Shown piece after piece: positions 1 through 7,971 of a stretch of DNA of 32,067 nt. This DNA comes from an uncultured Clostridia bacterium (GTDB lineage: Bacteria; Bacillota; Clostridia; Christensenellales; Aristaeellaceae). The stretch is from contig CAMVHE010000031.1 in assembly GCA_947167215.1 (NCBI GenBank), positions 1 to 32,067 of the forward strand, given 5' to 3'. The notes under the pieces were generated by a model that saw only the letters and a list, made by a program, of their open reading frames with translations, was not told the origin of the DNA and made no database searches. Position 1 is the stretch's first letter. Every line of letters starts with the position of its first letter. The translations under genes and the position numbers were made by a program.

Positions 1-26
1 GTACTCTGCCGTTGCCTGTTTTTTCT

Positions 27-79
27 GAAAACAGCAGCAGGCGGCAAAGCGCTTCAGTTCAGCGCTCCACCGCCTGCTG
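27..79 (-). terminator. Intrinsic terminator of the GH13_18 operon
   Basis: On the minus strand a 10-bp outer stem (35-44 pairing with 70-79) encloses a second inner stem (AGCGC/GCGCT) and is followed by a TTTT run (28-31). It lies about 25 bp past the stop codon of the phosphorylase gene and most likely ends the kinase-phosphorylase transcript. Confidence 0.75.
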
Positions 80-104
80 GGAGATTCCGTTCCCGGGTTG
101 CGTA

Positions 105-1634
105 TTAATTCTGTTCAAATGTAACTTTCCCATTTTCGCCTTCTGCTGCAACATGGAAGGCACCCGTCAGAAGATCTGCTTTCAGAGAAGCTTTTTCCCC
201 TTCATATTCCCATATCAGCACGATGGTATGGGCATCCGGCGCTTCTACGGTCAGGTGGGCATCAAAGTCAAAAGCCCTGCAGCTGTTCCGGATTTTCAGA
301 AGCTTCAGCTGATCCTGGACCACCGGCAGATTCATCCGCTTTTCCATTTCCCCGACGGACAGATTCGTACGGTTGATTTCCTTATGTCCTGCTTCCCCGC
401 TTCTTGCCACTGCGTCCAGATCGTTCTTTCCTGCAAACAGATCCAGATACCAGACCTGCGGCTTGCCGGGCATAAACAGCTGGAGGGCACGGGCCAGCAG
501 CAGCTTGCTCTCCTCGCAGTTCAGCGCACTGAAATAGGTGGCATTCACCTGATAATACATATTCTTTTTCCCGTGCAGGTTCTTGATCAGGCCGCCTCGG
601 CGGACAATCAGGTCGATCAGCCCCTGAATGCGCTCATCCGGTACCAGGCCCTTCAGATCCAGCATGGGGATGCCGTCATGGCATCCCAGCATATTCACGC
701 ATCGGATGTTCCGTTCCTTCTGCTCCCTGGCCCACTTCACCAGATACTGCGGATCATGGTTCTCGATGGCGTCAATGAGCAGTCCGGGCAGGAAGAAGTC
801 ATAGGTCATGAAGCCCTTTTCCGCCAACGTTGCATAGCTTCCCTCACTGTAGGCAGCATGGATTTCAGGAAGCAGCGTCAGACCCCGTTTTTCCGCCATC
901 TGACGGATACGTTCAAGAATCTCCCAGGTTTCAGGCTCATTCATGAAATTTCGCCTTCCCGGCAGCTTGGAGGCATAGCCGAAGGCATCCAGGCGAACAA
1001 TGGAGGCACCGTAACCGGCAAGCTTATCCAGTACTTCCTCGTAGTACTGCCACACCAGCGGGGACTGAATGTTTACGTCCATCTGCCCCAGGTAGCTGCG
1101 TTTTCCAGTCACCGGGTCCGTTTTTACTTCCTGATAGAAGGTGTTCCAGTAGGGAACTTCCTTCCCATCCGGGAACTGCACCATCAGAATGGGCAGACCG
1201 GGCTTACGGAAAAACATATCCTGGATATACTTTTCGTCCGGCTGAATATAGCCCTCCTCCGTCATCCGGCCCCTGCCTTCCCAGAAGGTATTCCAGTTGA
1301 TGAAGAAATCCCGGTATTCGGATTTTTCTCCATTTCTCAGCATATCCTGGAACTGGGGCGACTGTACCGAGAGATGATTGAGGATAAAATCCAGCTTCAG
1401 GTCCATTCCGAGGGCACGCAGACGATCGAGATCTTCCGGAGTGCTCAGATTCCGGTCAAGGTCATAGCTGATGACGGAGAAGCCCCGGTCAAGATCGGTG
1501 GTGAATACGCTGGGAAGAATATAAAATGAACGGAAAGCCCCCTTCATTTCCTTTCTTTCCAGCAGGGTGGCGATATCAGCCAGAGTGCCTCCCATACTGT
1601 CTGGATAGGCATTCAGCATTGCTGCGCTGTTCAT
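105..1634 (-). CDS. GH13_18 sucrose-phosphorylase-family glycoside phosphorylase
   Basis: A 509-residue cytoplasmic enzyme of the sucrose phosphorylase subfamily of GH13. These enzymes split an alpha-glucoside with phosphate to give alpha-glucose 1-phosphate. The catalytic set is visible: nucleophile Asp216 in VRLDAFGY, acid/base Glu257 in LPEIHAAY, and Asp320 in GCHDGIP. The length is normal for the family. The start is supported by AAGGAG about nine bases upstream, overlapping the stop of the preceding kinase gene, so the two are cotranscribed. The region after Asp320 differs from classical GtfA, so the acceptor (fructose, fructose 6-phosphate, glycerate or glycerol) cannot be read from sequence. 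Family assignment is firm; substrate is open. Confidence 0.9.
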   Translation of the reverse strand: MNSAAMLNAYPDSMGGTLADIATLLERKEMKGAFRSFYILPSVFTTDLDRGFSVISYDLDRNLSTPEDLDRLRALGMDLKLDFILNHLSVQSPQFQDMLRNGEKSEYRDFFINWNTFWEGRGRMTEEGYIQPDEKYIQDMFFRKPGLPILMVQFPDGKEVPYWNTFYQEVKTDPVTGKRSYLGQMDVNIQSPLVWQYYEEVLDKLAGYGASIVRLDAFGYASKLPGRRNFMNEPETWEILERIRQMAEKRGLTLLPEIHAAYSEGSYATLAEKGFMTYDFFLPGLLIDAIENHDPQYLVKWAREQKERNIRCVNMLGCHDGIPMLDLKGLVPDERIQGLIDLIVRRGGLIKNLHGKKNMYYQVNATYFSALNCEESKLLLARALQLFMPGKPQVWYLDLFAGKNDLDAVARSGEAGHKEINRTNLSVGEMEKRMNLPVVQDQLKLLKIRNSCRAFDFDAHLTVEAPDAHTIVLIWEYEGEKASLKADLLTGAFHVAAEGENGKVTFEQN

Positions 1635-1647
1635 ATGCGTTTGCTCC

Positions 1648-2556
1648 TTACTCTTTCGCCATCAGGAGGCGGTAATCCGCAAAGGACAGCAGCTGTCCCT
1701 GTTTGCTCAGAATAATTCCTGCCTTGTAAGCCTGGGCTTCCAGTTTTTTCTGTTCGATGTCGAGCACCAGGCTGGTAAAGGCGCTGTCCGTCTTGCCATC
1801 CCGGTTTCTGGCCCGGCGGTGGGCAAGGGTTTCTGCGGGTGTGGAGTTGAGCAGGACAGGAATATCAATTCCTTCGAGGAACTCGCTGTTGCCGTGAGTC
1901 CATTCCACAATCAGCACCTTCGTCTCCGAAAAATCCACTTTCTCATACCACAGCTCGGTCGTTTCTCTTCCCATGCGTTTGAGATAGATCTCGGTTTCTC
2001 CCTGGTGGAAGCGCGCAAGGATATCGGAAACTTCCCCGAAATTAATCTCGTTGGGAGTGCCCAGATAGCCGGTCAGCGCCCGGCGTCCGGACCGCTGGTA
2101 TACCTTCAGCCAGGCATTTTCCTGTGCTCCAGCCGGGTCAGCATCTTTGTCTTCCTCCCAGAGCTGCCGAAGCTGCCGGGAAATCTGCGGCGTAAGCAGG
2201 TCCTGCATCACCAGACCCTGCAGTCCGCCCTGCCGGTACACCCGTACCCGTTCGATATCGTTGTCCCGCGGAATGCGGCGGGGATAGTTATCGCCGCTCA
2301 GAACATAGGTCCCGATGCCGGCTTCCCGGAGATAGTATGCCAGCACGGAAGCAATTTCACTTTTTCCCACTCCACTGCCGCCGCATACGGCAATGATGCA
2401 GCGGTTTTGCTGCAGGTCATTCATTTTCTCCCTCAGTACCGGATAGATTGCCTGGGCCTTAAGAATATGGTCTTCTCCAACACAGATTTTGTCGCCGGGC
2501 ATGTCGCCATGCGGTATGGTTTCGGGAAGCTCCGGAAATGTCGGTATCATTGTCAT
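1648..2556 (-). CDS. P-loop kinase, uridine-kinase-like, substrate unknown
   Basis: A 302-residue P-loop protein with Walker A GGSGVGKS at residues 59-66 and a SGDNYPRR segment about 25 residues later. That segment resembles the substrate loop of uridine kinase/phosphoribulokinase-like enzymes. I chose the ATG at 2556 because AAGGA lies eight bases upstream. A longer reading from 2655 would start upstream of the promoter at 2588-2616 and so would not be transcribed from it. The gene is first in a two-gene operon, 13 bp before the phosphorylase gene. Context suggests it phosphorylates the sugar or a product handled by the phosphorylase; that is inference. Databases often label relatives adenylylsulfate kinase, which I do not endorse here. 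Confidence 0.7.
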   Translation of the reverse strand: MTMIPTFPELPETIPHGDMPGDKICVGEDHILKAQAIYPVLREKMNDLQQNRCIIAVCGGSGVGKSEIASVLAYYLREAGIGTYVLSGDNYPRRIPRDNDIERVRVYRQGGLQGLVMQDLLTPQISRQLRQLWEEDKDADPAGAQENAWLKVYQRSGRRALTGYLGTPNEINFGEVSDILARFHQGETEIYLKRMGRETTELWYEKVDFSETKVLIVEWTHGNSEFLEGIDIPVLLNSTPAETLAHRRARNRDGKTDSAFTSLVLDIEQKKLEAQAYKAGIILSKQGQLLSFADYRLLMAKE

Positions 2557-2587
2557 GTACCCGTCCTTTTTTAGAATGATATGGGAA

Positions 2588-2616
2588 ATACTAGTCTTTT
2601 CCCTGTTTTTTGTCAA
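2588..2616 (-). promoter_or_regulatory. Sigma-A-type promoter for the kinase-phosphorylase operon
   Basis: On the minus strand TTGACA (2611-2616), a 17-bp spacer, then TAGTAT (2588-2593). Transcription would begin near 2581, leaving a leader of about 25 nt before the ATG at 2556. Confidence 0.8.
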
Positions 2617-2743
2617 TCCCCCGAAACTGCAAAATACAGTAAAAAATCGGTACACGAAGGGACATGCGGCGGCGCAGGGACCGACCGGAAGGCAGCGGGT
2701 CTTTTTTCCCGGATCATCTCCTTGAGACAGATACTCCCCCCAA

Positions 2744-2758
2744 ATTTGTTGAACAAAT
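2744..2758. promoter_or_regulatory. Palindrome, candidate GntR operator
   Basis: ATTTGT-TGA-ACAAAT is a perfect 6+3+6 palindrome ending three bases before the -35 box of the plus-strand operon. Its core TTGTTGAACAA fits the TNGTNNNACNA pattern typical of FCD-type GntR regulators, and the operon encodes such a regulator (11053-11727). The assignment is inference. Confidence 0.5.
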
Positions 2759-2761
2759 CTG

Positions 2762-2790
2762 TTGACAGCTATTCCTTATACCTGTATACT
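2762..2790 (+). promoter_or_regulatory. Sigma-A-type promoter of the AtuA/ABC/ADP-ribosylglycohydrolase operon
   Basis: TTGACA (2762-2767), a 17-bp spacer, TATACT (2785-2790). The expected start near 2797 gives a leader of about 60 nt. No second clear promoter was seen before 12568, so this probably drives the whole operon. Confidence 0.85.
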
Positions 2791-2855
2791 ATTTCTAAAG
2801 TTTTCGCCCGCTTTCTGATGTATTTGTTATTCTGTCAATTGAAAGTTGGTGATTT

Positions 2856-4217
2856 ATGACGAATTCTCTCCGTATTCTTTCCCCGTGCGGTATTCTCGGC
2901 TATGGTTTTCCGGAGTCATCCCTCGCCCTTGCGATGGATGAGCACCCGGACGCCATTATTGTCGACGCAGGAAGCACGGATGCCGGACCGCACAAGCTTG
3001 GTGCCGGCGTCGCCATAGTCAGCAGAGAAGCCGCCAAAATTGACCTTTCCCGCCTGATGCATGCGGCAAGGTCTGCCCACATTCCGCTGCTGATCGGGTC
3101 CGCTGGCGGATCCGGTGCACGCAAGCATACAGACTGGACATATGACATTATTGCAGAGGTGGCCCGGGAGATGGGCTGGTCCGCCCGAATCGCAGTCATC
3201 TATGCAGATATTCCCAAAGAGGACGTCCTGACCGCTCTTCATGACGGACATATCCACCCCATGAGTCCCAACGTTCCGGAGATCACTCCGGAAACACTGC
3301 AGGAAACCAACGGCGTCGTGGCACAGATGGGCGTGGAGCCGGTCCTTGAAGCACTGGCCCTTGCGCCCGATATCATCCTGTGCGGCCGGGCTTATGACCC
3401 TGCTCCTTTTGCCGCATTCGGCATGTTCCACGGATATGATCCTGCGCTCTGTCAGCATCTGGGAAAGATCCTCGAATGCGGAGCGCTCTGTGCGGAACCG
3501 GGAAGCGCCAAGGATGTGATCCTTGGAGAACTCCAGGAAACAGGCTTTGAAGTATGGCCGGTAAACCCCGGGCGAAAATGTACGGTAACCACCGTAGCCG
3601 CCCATACTTTCTATGAGAAAGAGCATCCCACCTTGCTGCACGGGCCCGGAATGGTTCTGGACCTTTCCGAATGCAGGTTTACTCAGGTCACTCCCCACCG
3701 GGTGCGCATCGAAGGCAGCCGGCTTGAGAAAGTACCGTATGCCATCAAGCTGGAAGGTGCCCGGCGGGTGGCCTACCGGACTTTTGTTCTTGCAGGTATT
3801 CGGGACCCCATGCTCATCGAACGCATGGAAGAAGTGGAAAACGCAGTTGTGGAATCGGTGGATCAGTATTACGGCGGTCTGCCGCCGGAAGTCCAGATTC
3901 ATTTTTACCATTATGGAAAGGATGCCGTCCTTGGGCCCCTGGAGCCCACCCCGGTAGCCGGTCATGAAATCGGCCTGATGTTCGAGGTCATCGCACCCAC
4001 CCAGGAGATGGCCAATGCAGTCTGTGCCAGTGTCCGCTCCACCTATCTCCATTACGGATTCCCGGGGCGCAAGTCTTCTGCCGGCAATCTGGCCTTTCCC
4101 TTTGCCCCCAGTGACATCCCGTTCGGACCCGTATACATCTTCAGCGTATACCATCTCATGGATGTTGCCGACCCCTGCGCCTTCTTCCCTGTGGAATTGC
4201 GGGAGGTGACGTTATGA
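2856..4217 (+). CDS. AtuA-like protein (DUF1446 family)
   Basis: A 453-residue protein with the architecture of the acyclic-terpene-utilisation AtuA/DUF1446 family. It has an N-terminal VDAGSTDAGPHKLG segment, a glycine-rich GSAGGSGARKH stretch at 81-91, and a DIILCGRAYDPAP motif. The family's biochemical activity is not securely established. In Pseudomonas the founding gene is needed for citronellol/geraniol catabolism, but many homologues sit in unrelated sugar-like operons. The ATG at 2856 has only a weak GGTG ribosome site six bases upstream. It overlaps the DUF4387 gene by 4 bp, so the two are translationally coupled and probably form one enzyme. It is the first gene after the promoter, and transporter genes follow. 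Family call strong, function open. Confidence 0.85.
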   Translation: MTNSLRILSPCGILGYGFPESSLALAMDEHPDAIIVDAGSTDAGPHKLGAGVAIVSREAAKIDLSRLMHAARSAHIPLLIGSAGGSGARKHTDWTYDIIAEVAREMGWSARIAVIYADIPKEDVLTALHDGHIHPMSPNVPEITPETLQETNGVVAQMGVEPVLEALALAPDIILCGRAYDPAPFAAFGMFHGYDPALCQHLGKILECGALCAEPGSAKDVILGELQETGFEVWPVNPGRKCTVTTVAAHTFYEKEHPTLLHGPGMVLDLSECRFTQVTPHRVRIEGSRLEKVPYAIKLEGARRVAYRTFVLAGIRDPMLIERMEEVENAVVESVDQYYGGLPPEVQIHFYHYGKDAVLGPLEPTPVAGHEIGLMFEVIAPTQEMANAVCASVRSTYLHYGFPGRKSSAGNLAFPFAPSDIPFGPVYIFSVYHLMDVADPCAFFPVELREVTL

Positions 4218-4525
4218 CCAGCCTTCAGTCCCTATGCCGCGTTCTGCGCAGCAAAAACAGCGGTCCTTTCGAGCTGACCCTGGACATCCTGCTTCCCGAC
4301 CGGGAAAGCTATGAAAGGGTGCTCGCCTCCGGGCTCATTACCCGGGAAAACATTGCATCGCTCTATCACATTTCCCCGCAGGACATCGTCACGCTGGCCC
4401 GTATGGACCAGGCCTACGGCATCAAGATAACCCTGCTCCGGCAGGTTTCTTCCGGTACTGTCGGGGACCGGGATGTCTATGGTGCCCAGCAGATCGCGCC
4501 ACTCATGAACCTCATGATTCCCTGA
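4214..4525 (+). CDS. DUF4387 protein, partner of AtuA-like protein
   Basis: A 103-residue protein matching DUF4387, a small domain that habitually follows or is fused to AtuA/DUF1446 proteins. Recognisable stretches are the SKNSGPFELTLDILL segment near the N-terminus and GDRDVYGAQQ near the C-terminus. The start codon overlaps the previous stop (TTATGA). No signal peptide or membrane segment is visible. The conserved pairing suggests it is a subunit of the same enzyme as its neighbour, but no reaction can be assigned from sequence. Confidence 0.85.
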   Translation: MTSLQSLCRVLRSKNSGPFELTLDILLPDRESYERVLASGLITRENIASLYHISPQDIVTLARMDQAYGIKITLLRQVSSGTVGDRDVYGAQQIAPLMNLMIP

Positions 4526-4536
4526 AAGGAGGCCCT

Positions 4537-5445
4537 ATGGACAGCCTCAGACAGAAGGAAAAGCATCGCTATGTGCGGGGAGACTGGGTTCTCTACGCCA
4601 TGCTCCTGCCTACCCTCCTTTACTTCGTCATATTCCGGGTTCTTCCAATCCTCAATATGAGGCTGGCATTCTTCACCTATAAGGCAAAAGGGCCCTGGCA
4701 GTTTGCCGGCCTCAAGTACTTCAGGCAGATCTTTTCGACGCCGCAGTTTCCGACGATTCTGCGCAATACGCTCGTGATCTCCTTCATGAAGTACATTCTC
4801 CTTTTCCCCTTCTTTGTTCTTTTTGCCATCCTTCTTTCTGAAATGCGCTTCACCCGTTGCCGCAAGTTCGTTCAGATCATCTCGTACCTTCCCCACTTTC
4901 TCGGCTGGGTCGTGATCGCGGGTATCTGGATCAACTTCCTGTCCTATGGCGGCGCCGTTTCCGAACTGCTCTCGCACTTCGGGATCGCTCCCCGCAACCA
5001 CATGACGGACAAGGGGGAAATTCGCTGGATCCTCATGATTTCGGAAGGCTGGCGTTCCATTGGCTGGGACTCCATCATCTACTTCACTACCATCATCGGC
5101 ATCTCCCCGGCCCTTTATGAAGCGGCGGATATCGATGGCGCCAACCGGTTTCAGATTATTCGGTACATCGTTCTGCCGGCACTGCTGGCACCCATGTCCA
5201 CCATGTTCATTCTGAACCTCGGATACTTCATGAGTGCAGGCTTTGACCAGGTTCTGAACTTCAGCAACAGCGCCGTACAGAATACCATCGACATTCTCGA
5301 CACCTACATTTACCGCATCGGCATCCAGCAGGGACAGTATTCCCTGGCCAGTGCCGTCGGCCTTTTCAAGGGGCTGGTGGGCATGGTGCTCGTACTGTGC
5401 ACGCACTTCACTTCAAAGCGCCTGACCGGCGAAGGTGTATGGTAA
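4537..5445 (+). CDS. ABC transporter permease, LplB/YteP type
   Basis: A 302-residue inner-membrane permease with about six hydrophobic segments and the cytoplasmic EAA coupling motif at 195-202 (EAADIDGA), which docks on the ATPase. Sequence style matches LplB/YteP proteins, which carry oligosaccharides and uronide-containing glycans in Bacillota. It starts 12 bp after the DUF4387 gene with AAAGGAGG upstream, and its stop overlaps the ribosome site of the second permease. No ATP-binding subunit is encoded in this operon. Such importers commonly share an MsmX-like ATPase encoded elsewhere, so this is expected rather than a defect. Confidence 0.9.
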   Translation: MDSLRQKEKHRYVRGDWVLYAMLLPTLLYFVIFRVLPILNMRLAFFTYKAKGPWQFAGLKYFRQIFSTPQFPTILRNTLVISFMKYILLFPFFVLFAILLSEMRFTRCRKFVQIISYLPHFLGWVVIAGIWINFLSYGGAVSELLSHFGIAPRNHMTDKGEIRWILMISEGWRSIGWDSIIYFTTIIGISPALYEAADIDGANRFQIIRYIVLPALLAPMSTMFILNLGYFMSAGFDQVLNFSNSAVQNTIDILDTYIYRIGIQQGQYSLASAVGLFKGLVGMVLVLCTHFTSKRLTGEGVW

Positions 5446-5458
5446 GGAGGCGGCAATC

Positions 5459-6355
5459 ATGGCAAGACTATCTTATGCAAAACGCCGCATGCTGACCCCC
5501 GGGCAGATCATTCTGACTGTCCTGATGCTGCTTCTGGCGCTCACCATGCTGGTTCCGATCCTCAACATCATCGCCAATTCCTTCTCGGATCCCGCAAAAT
5601 CCCCTTCCATGAGCGGACTGCGGATCATCCCGGACGGTTTTTCCCTTCTCAATTACAGCATTGTCCTGTCCAATACGACCATCATGCCTTCCCTGTGGAA
5701 TTCCGTAAAGATCACGATCATCGGCACGCTGATCAATATCGTTCTGACCACCATGGCCGCCTATGCCCTGACCCGTCCCGGGCTGCGGTTTAAGCAGGCG
5801 ATCATGGTCTTCCTCATCATCATGATGCTCTTTGATCCCGGCACCGTTCCCGAGTACCTGACCGTCAAGCAGCTGGGCCTGATGGGTTCCCAGTGGTCGG
5901 TCATTCTGGTTACTGCCGTCTCTGTCTATTATCTCATCATCATGATGCGGTATTTCAATGCCGTTCCCCAGGAAATCTGCGAAAGCGCCACCATTGACGG
6001 AGCAGGTCATCTCCGGATGCTTTTCTCCATCATCATGCCCCTGTCCATGGCAGGCATTGCCACGATCACCATGTTCTACGCCGTCGTGCGCTGGAATGAA
6101 TACTTCCGGGCAGGCATCTACATCACCAAGAACAGCAAGACCACACTCCAGGTGATCCTTCGCCAGTACGTGGTCAGCAATGACACGGCAACCCTTATCG
6201 GCGACAAGAACATCGCCAAATATGTCAATATCCTTGATTACAACGCCCTCAAAAATGCCACCATCGTAGTGGCCATCATCCCCATCCTGATGCTCTATCC
6301 GCTGGTACTCAAGTACTATACCAAGGATGTGCTTGCAGGTTCCGTCAAGGGCTGA
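5459..6355 (+). CDS. ABC transporter permease, LplC/YtcP type
   Basis: A 298-residue permease pairing with the one before it. It has about six membrane segments and an EAA-like loop near 173-184 (EICESATIDGAG). I chose the ATG at 5459 because AGGAGG ends eight bases upstream; an in-frame GTG at 5435 would place that ribosome site inside the gene. The stop codon of the first permease forms part of the same AAGGAGG, a typical coupled arrangement. Role: second half of the membrane channel for the binding protein encoded next. Confidence 0.9.
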   Translation: MARLSYAKRRMLTPGQIILTVLMLLLALTMLVPILNIIANSFSDPAKSPSMSGLRIIPDGFSLLNYSIVLSNTTIMPSLWNSVKITIIGTLINIVLTTMAAYALTRPGLRFKQAIMVFLIIMMLFDPGTVPEYLTVKQLGLMGSQWSVILVTAVSVYYLIIMMRYFNAVPQEICESATIDGAGHLRMLFSIIMPLSMAGIATITMFYAVVRWNEYFRAGIYITKNSKTTLQVILRQYVVSNDTATLIGDKNIAKYVNILDYNALKNATIVVAIIPILMLYPLVLKYYTKDVLAGSVKG

Positions 6356-6365
6356 TTCCGAATCC

Positions 6366-6383
6366 TTCCCTGCATTCAGGGAA
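6366..6383 (+). other. Short hairpin ahead of the binding-protein gene
   Basis: TTCCCTG-catt-CAGGGAA forms a 7-bp stem in the 51-bp gap between permease and binding protein, followed by a run of A and the AAGGAGG ribosome site. On the plus strand there is no T-tract, so it is not a terminator. An mRNA processing or stabilising element is possible. Confidence 0.4.
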
Positions 6384-6406
6384 AAAAATACAAGGAGGTT
6401 ACTCAT

Positions 6407-7843
6407 ATGAAGAAGTTGCTCGCGCTTACCCTGTCTCTGCTGCTTGTTCTGGTCTCCGTTGCGGCTCTGGCTGACATCGGAACGCCGGACAAACCCGTCA
6501 AAGTACGCTATCTCTGCAAAGACGTGGATCCTGCAGACCCTGACGTACAGACCATGGCAACCGTCATTGAGGAAAAGATGGCTGCTCTTGGCCAGTATGT
6601 GGATCTCGAGATTATGGAAGCACCGGCCGGCACCTATGCGGATGCAGTCCCGCTGGCTCTTTCCACCGGTGAACTGGAAGCAGACCTGGTCTATTTCCAG
6701 GGCGGAGACCAGAGCTGTGCCAACCTGGGCCTTCTCGAAGATCTGACTCCCTATATCGAAGGCGCCACCTATGTCAAGGACCGCATGACCGCCTATAACA
6801 AGGCCAGAGTTGCGAACTATCCGTATCTCCTCTGGCTCTCCTGGTCAACTACCTATATTCCGATCATGCGGGAAGATCACCTCAATGCCATCGGCATGCT
6901 GGATACCCTGAAGGCAGACCCGAGTGTCGAGAATTATCATACCGCCTTCAAGAAACTGGTCGATGACGGCTATGTCAAGTATGCCTTCTCCGGCGACGGC
7001 AGCATGACCCGTGCCAACCATATGTTCAACAATGCCTTCGGCGTCACTTCCACCATCACGAAGGATGCGGATGGAAAGTATGTCTACTACATTGCCACGG
7101 AAGCAGAAAAGAATCTTATCGCTTTCTATGCACAGTGCTATGCAGAAGGCCTGATTGACCCCGACTATCTGACCTCCAAGTGGTCGGATGTACAGCAGAA
7201 GTTCTATGCCGGTGAACTCGGCATGTTCTGTGCTACCCAGGGCGCTGTGGTGGATTCCTACTGCAAGAAGATCACCGCGAACCAGGGCGAGGCTGCCAAA
7301 GGCGTCGTACTGCCTCCTGCCGGCGGCGTCTCCTACATCTCCACCTCCGTTGCCAAGGAAACCCGCGGCTTTGCCATCAATGCGGAATCCGATCAGGACG
7401 TCAAGGATGCTGCCTTTGCAATTCTTGACTTCATGGCTTCTCCGGACGGACGCATCATTGACAAGCTGGGCATTGAAGGCGTACACTACAACGTCGTAGA
7501 CGGCAAGGTTGAACTGACGGACCGTTATGATGAATGGTGGGCCAAATTCTGGGAGACCTTCAACGGCCTCGACGAGAACTTTGTCGACAAATCGATGCTC
7601 ATGCTTCCTCAGGCATGGGAAAGCTTTGAAATGGCAGAAAAGTACTACACGGAAGATGTCGATGTGGTACTGCCGGATGACATGCTTCCCTATTATGATG
7701 CAGTCATGGCCATGTTCAACGACGTTTCCACCTCCATCATCCTCGGACAGTCTTCCATTGACGAATATGACAAGTTCATCCAGGACTACTACAAGAATGG
7801 CGGCGATCAGCTGGCGGAGTATCTCGCCACCGTTCTCGATTAA
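6407..7843 (+). CDS. Extracellular solute-binding protein, LplA/YtcQ type
   Basis: A 478-residue exported binding protein for the two permeases upstream. It opens with a classic signal peptide (MKKLLA, a hydrophobic core, then VAALA) with likely cleavage after Ala22. There is no lipobox cysteine, which is unusual for a Gram-positive binding protein. The body has the alternating aromatic-rich pattern of family 1 sugar-binding proteins, for example DYLTSKWSDVQQKFYAGELGMF. A strong ribosome site (AAGGAGG) precedes the ATG. Hairpins lie on both sides of the gene (6366-6383 and 7857-7882), an arrangement that usually raises binding-protein mRNA above that of the permeases. The ligand is unknown. 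Confidence 0.85.
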   Translation: MKKLLALTLSLLLVLVSVAALADIGTPDKPVKVRYLCKDVDPADPDVQTMATVIEEKMAALGQYVDLEIMEAPAGTYADAVPLALSTGELEADLVYFQGGDQSCANLGLLEDLTPYIEGATYVKDRMTAYNKARVANYPYLLWLSWSTTYIPIMREDHLNAIGMLDTLKADPSVENYHTAFKKLVDDGYVKYAFSGDGSMTRANHMFNNAFGVTSTITKDADGKYVYYIATEAEKNLIAFYAQCYAEGLIDPDYLTSKWSDVQQKFYAGELGMFCATQGAVVDSYCKKITANQGEAAKGVVLPPAGGVSYISTSVAKETRGFAINAESDQDVKDAAFAILDFMASPDGRIIDKLGIEGVHYNVVDGKVELTDRYDEWWAKFWETFNGLDENFVDKSMLMLPQAWESFEMAEKYYTEDVDVVLPDDMLPYYDAVMAMFNDVSTSIILGQSSIDEYDKFIQDYYKNGGDQLAEYLATVLD

Positions 7844-7856
7844 TCCGTTCTCTCAT

Positions 7857-7886
7857 GGGGATCTGCCAGATGGCAGGTCCCCTTTT
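7857..7886 (+). terminator. Intercistronic hairpin with short T-run, likely partial terminator
   Basis: GGGGA-t-CTGCCA / TGGCAG-g-TCCCC forms an 11-bp stem with one wobble pair and a 2-nt loop, followed by TTTT. It sits 13 bp after the binding-protein stop while the operon continues. Partial termination or 3' end protection is more likely than a full stop. Confidence 0.6.
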
Positions 7887-7917
7887 CTGACACTGCACGG
7901 CATTCCGTTCTGTCGGC

Positions 7918-7951
7918 TGTGGCAAGGGGAAGGCATCTTCCTTTTGCCACA
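7918..7951 (+). other. Second intercistronic hairpin before the ADP-ribosylglycohydrolase genes
   Basis: TGTGGCAA (7918-7925) pairs with TTGCCACA (7944-7951), extended inward by GGAA/TTCC. It has no T-tract and lies just before the AGGAGG of the next gene. It may affect mRNA decay or translation of the downstream genes. Confidence 0.4.
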
Positions 7952-7971
7952 ACCGTATAGGAGGAACCCCT

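Noticed and set aside
12..1529. 505-residue open frame on the plus strand
   Set aside because: It is antisense to the GH13_18 gene, whose catalytic motifs are intact. The plus-strand translation resembles no family and has no ribosome site.
2680..2707. Terminator ahead of the AtuA operon
   Set aside because: A TTTTTT run follows GGGTC, but the stem with GACC is too short, and no plus-strand gene lies upstream to terminate.
5435..5458. GTG start eight codons upstream for the second permease
   Set aside because: The AGGAGG at 5445-5450 would then be inside the gene; it fits the ATG at 5459.
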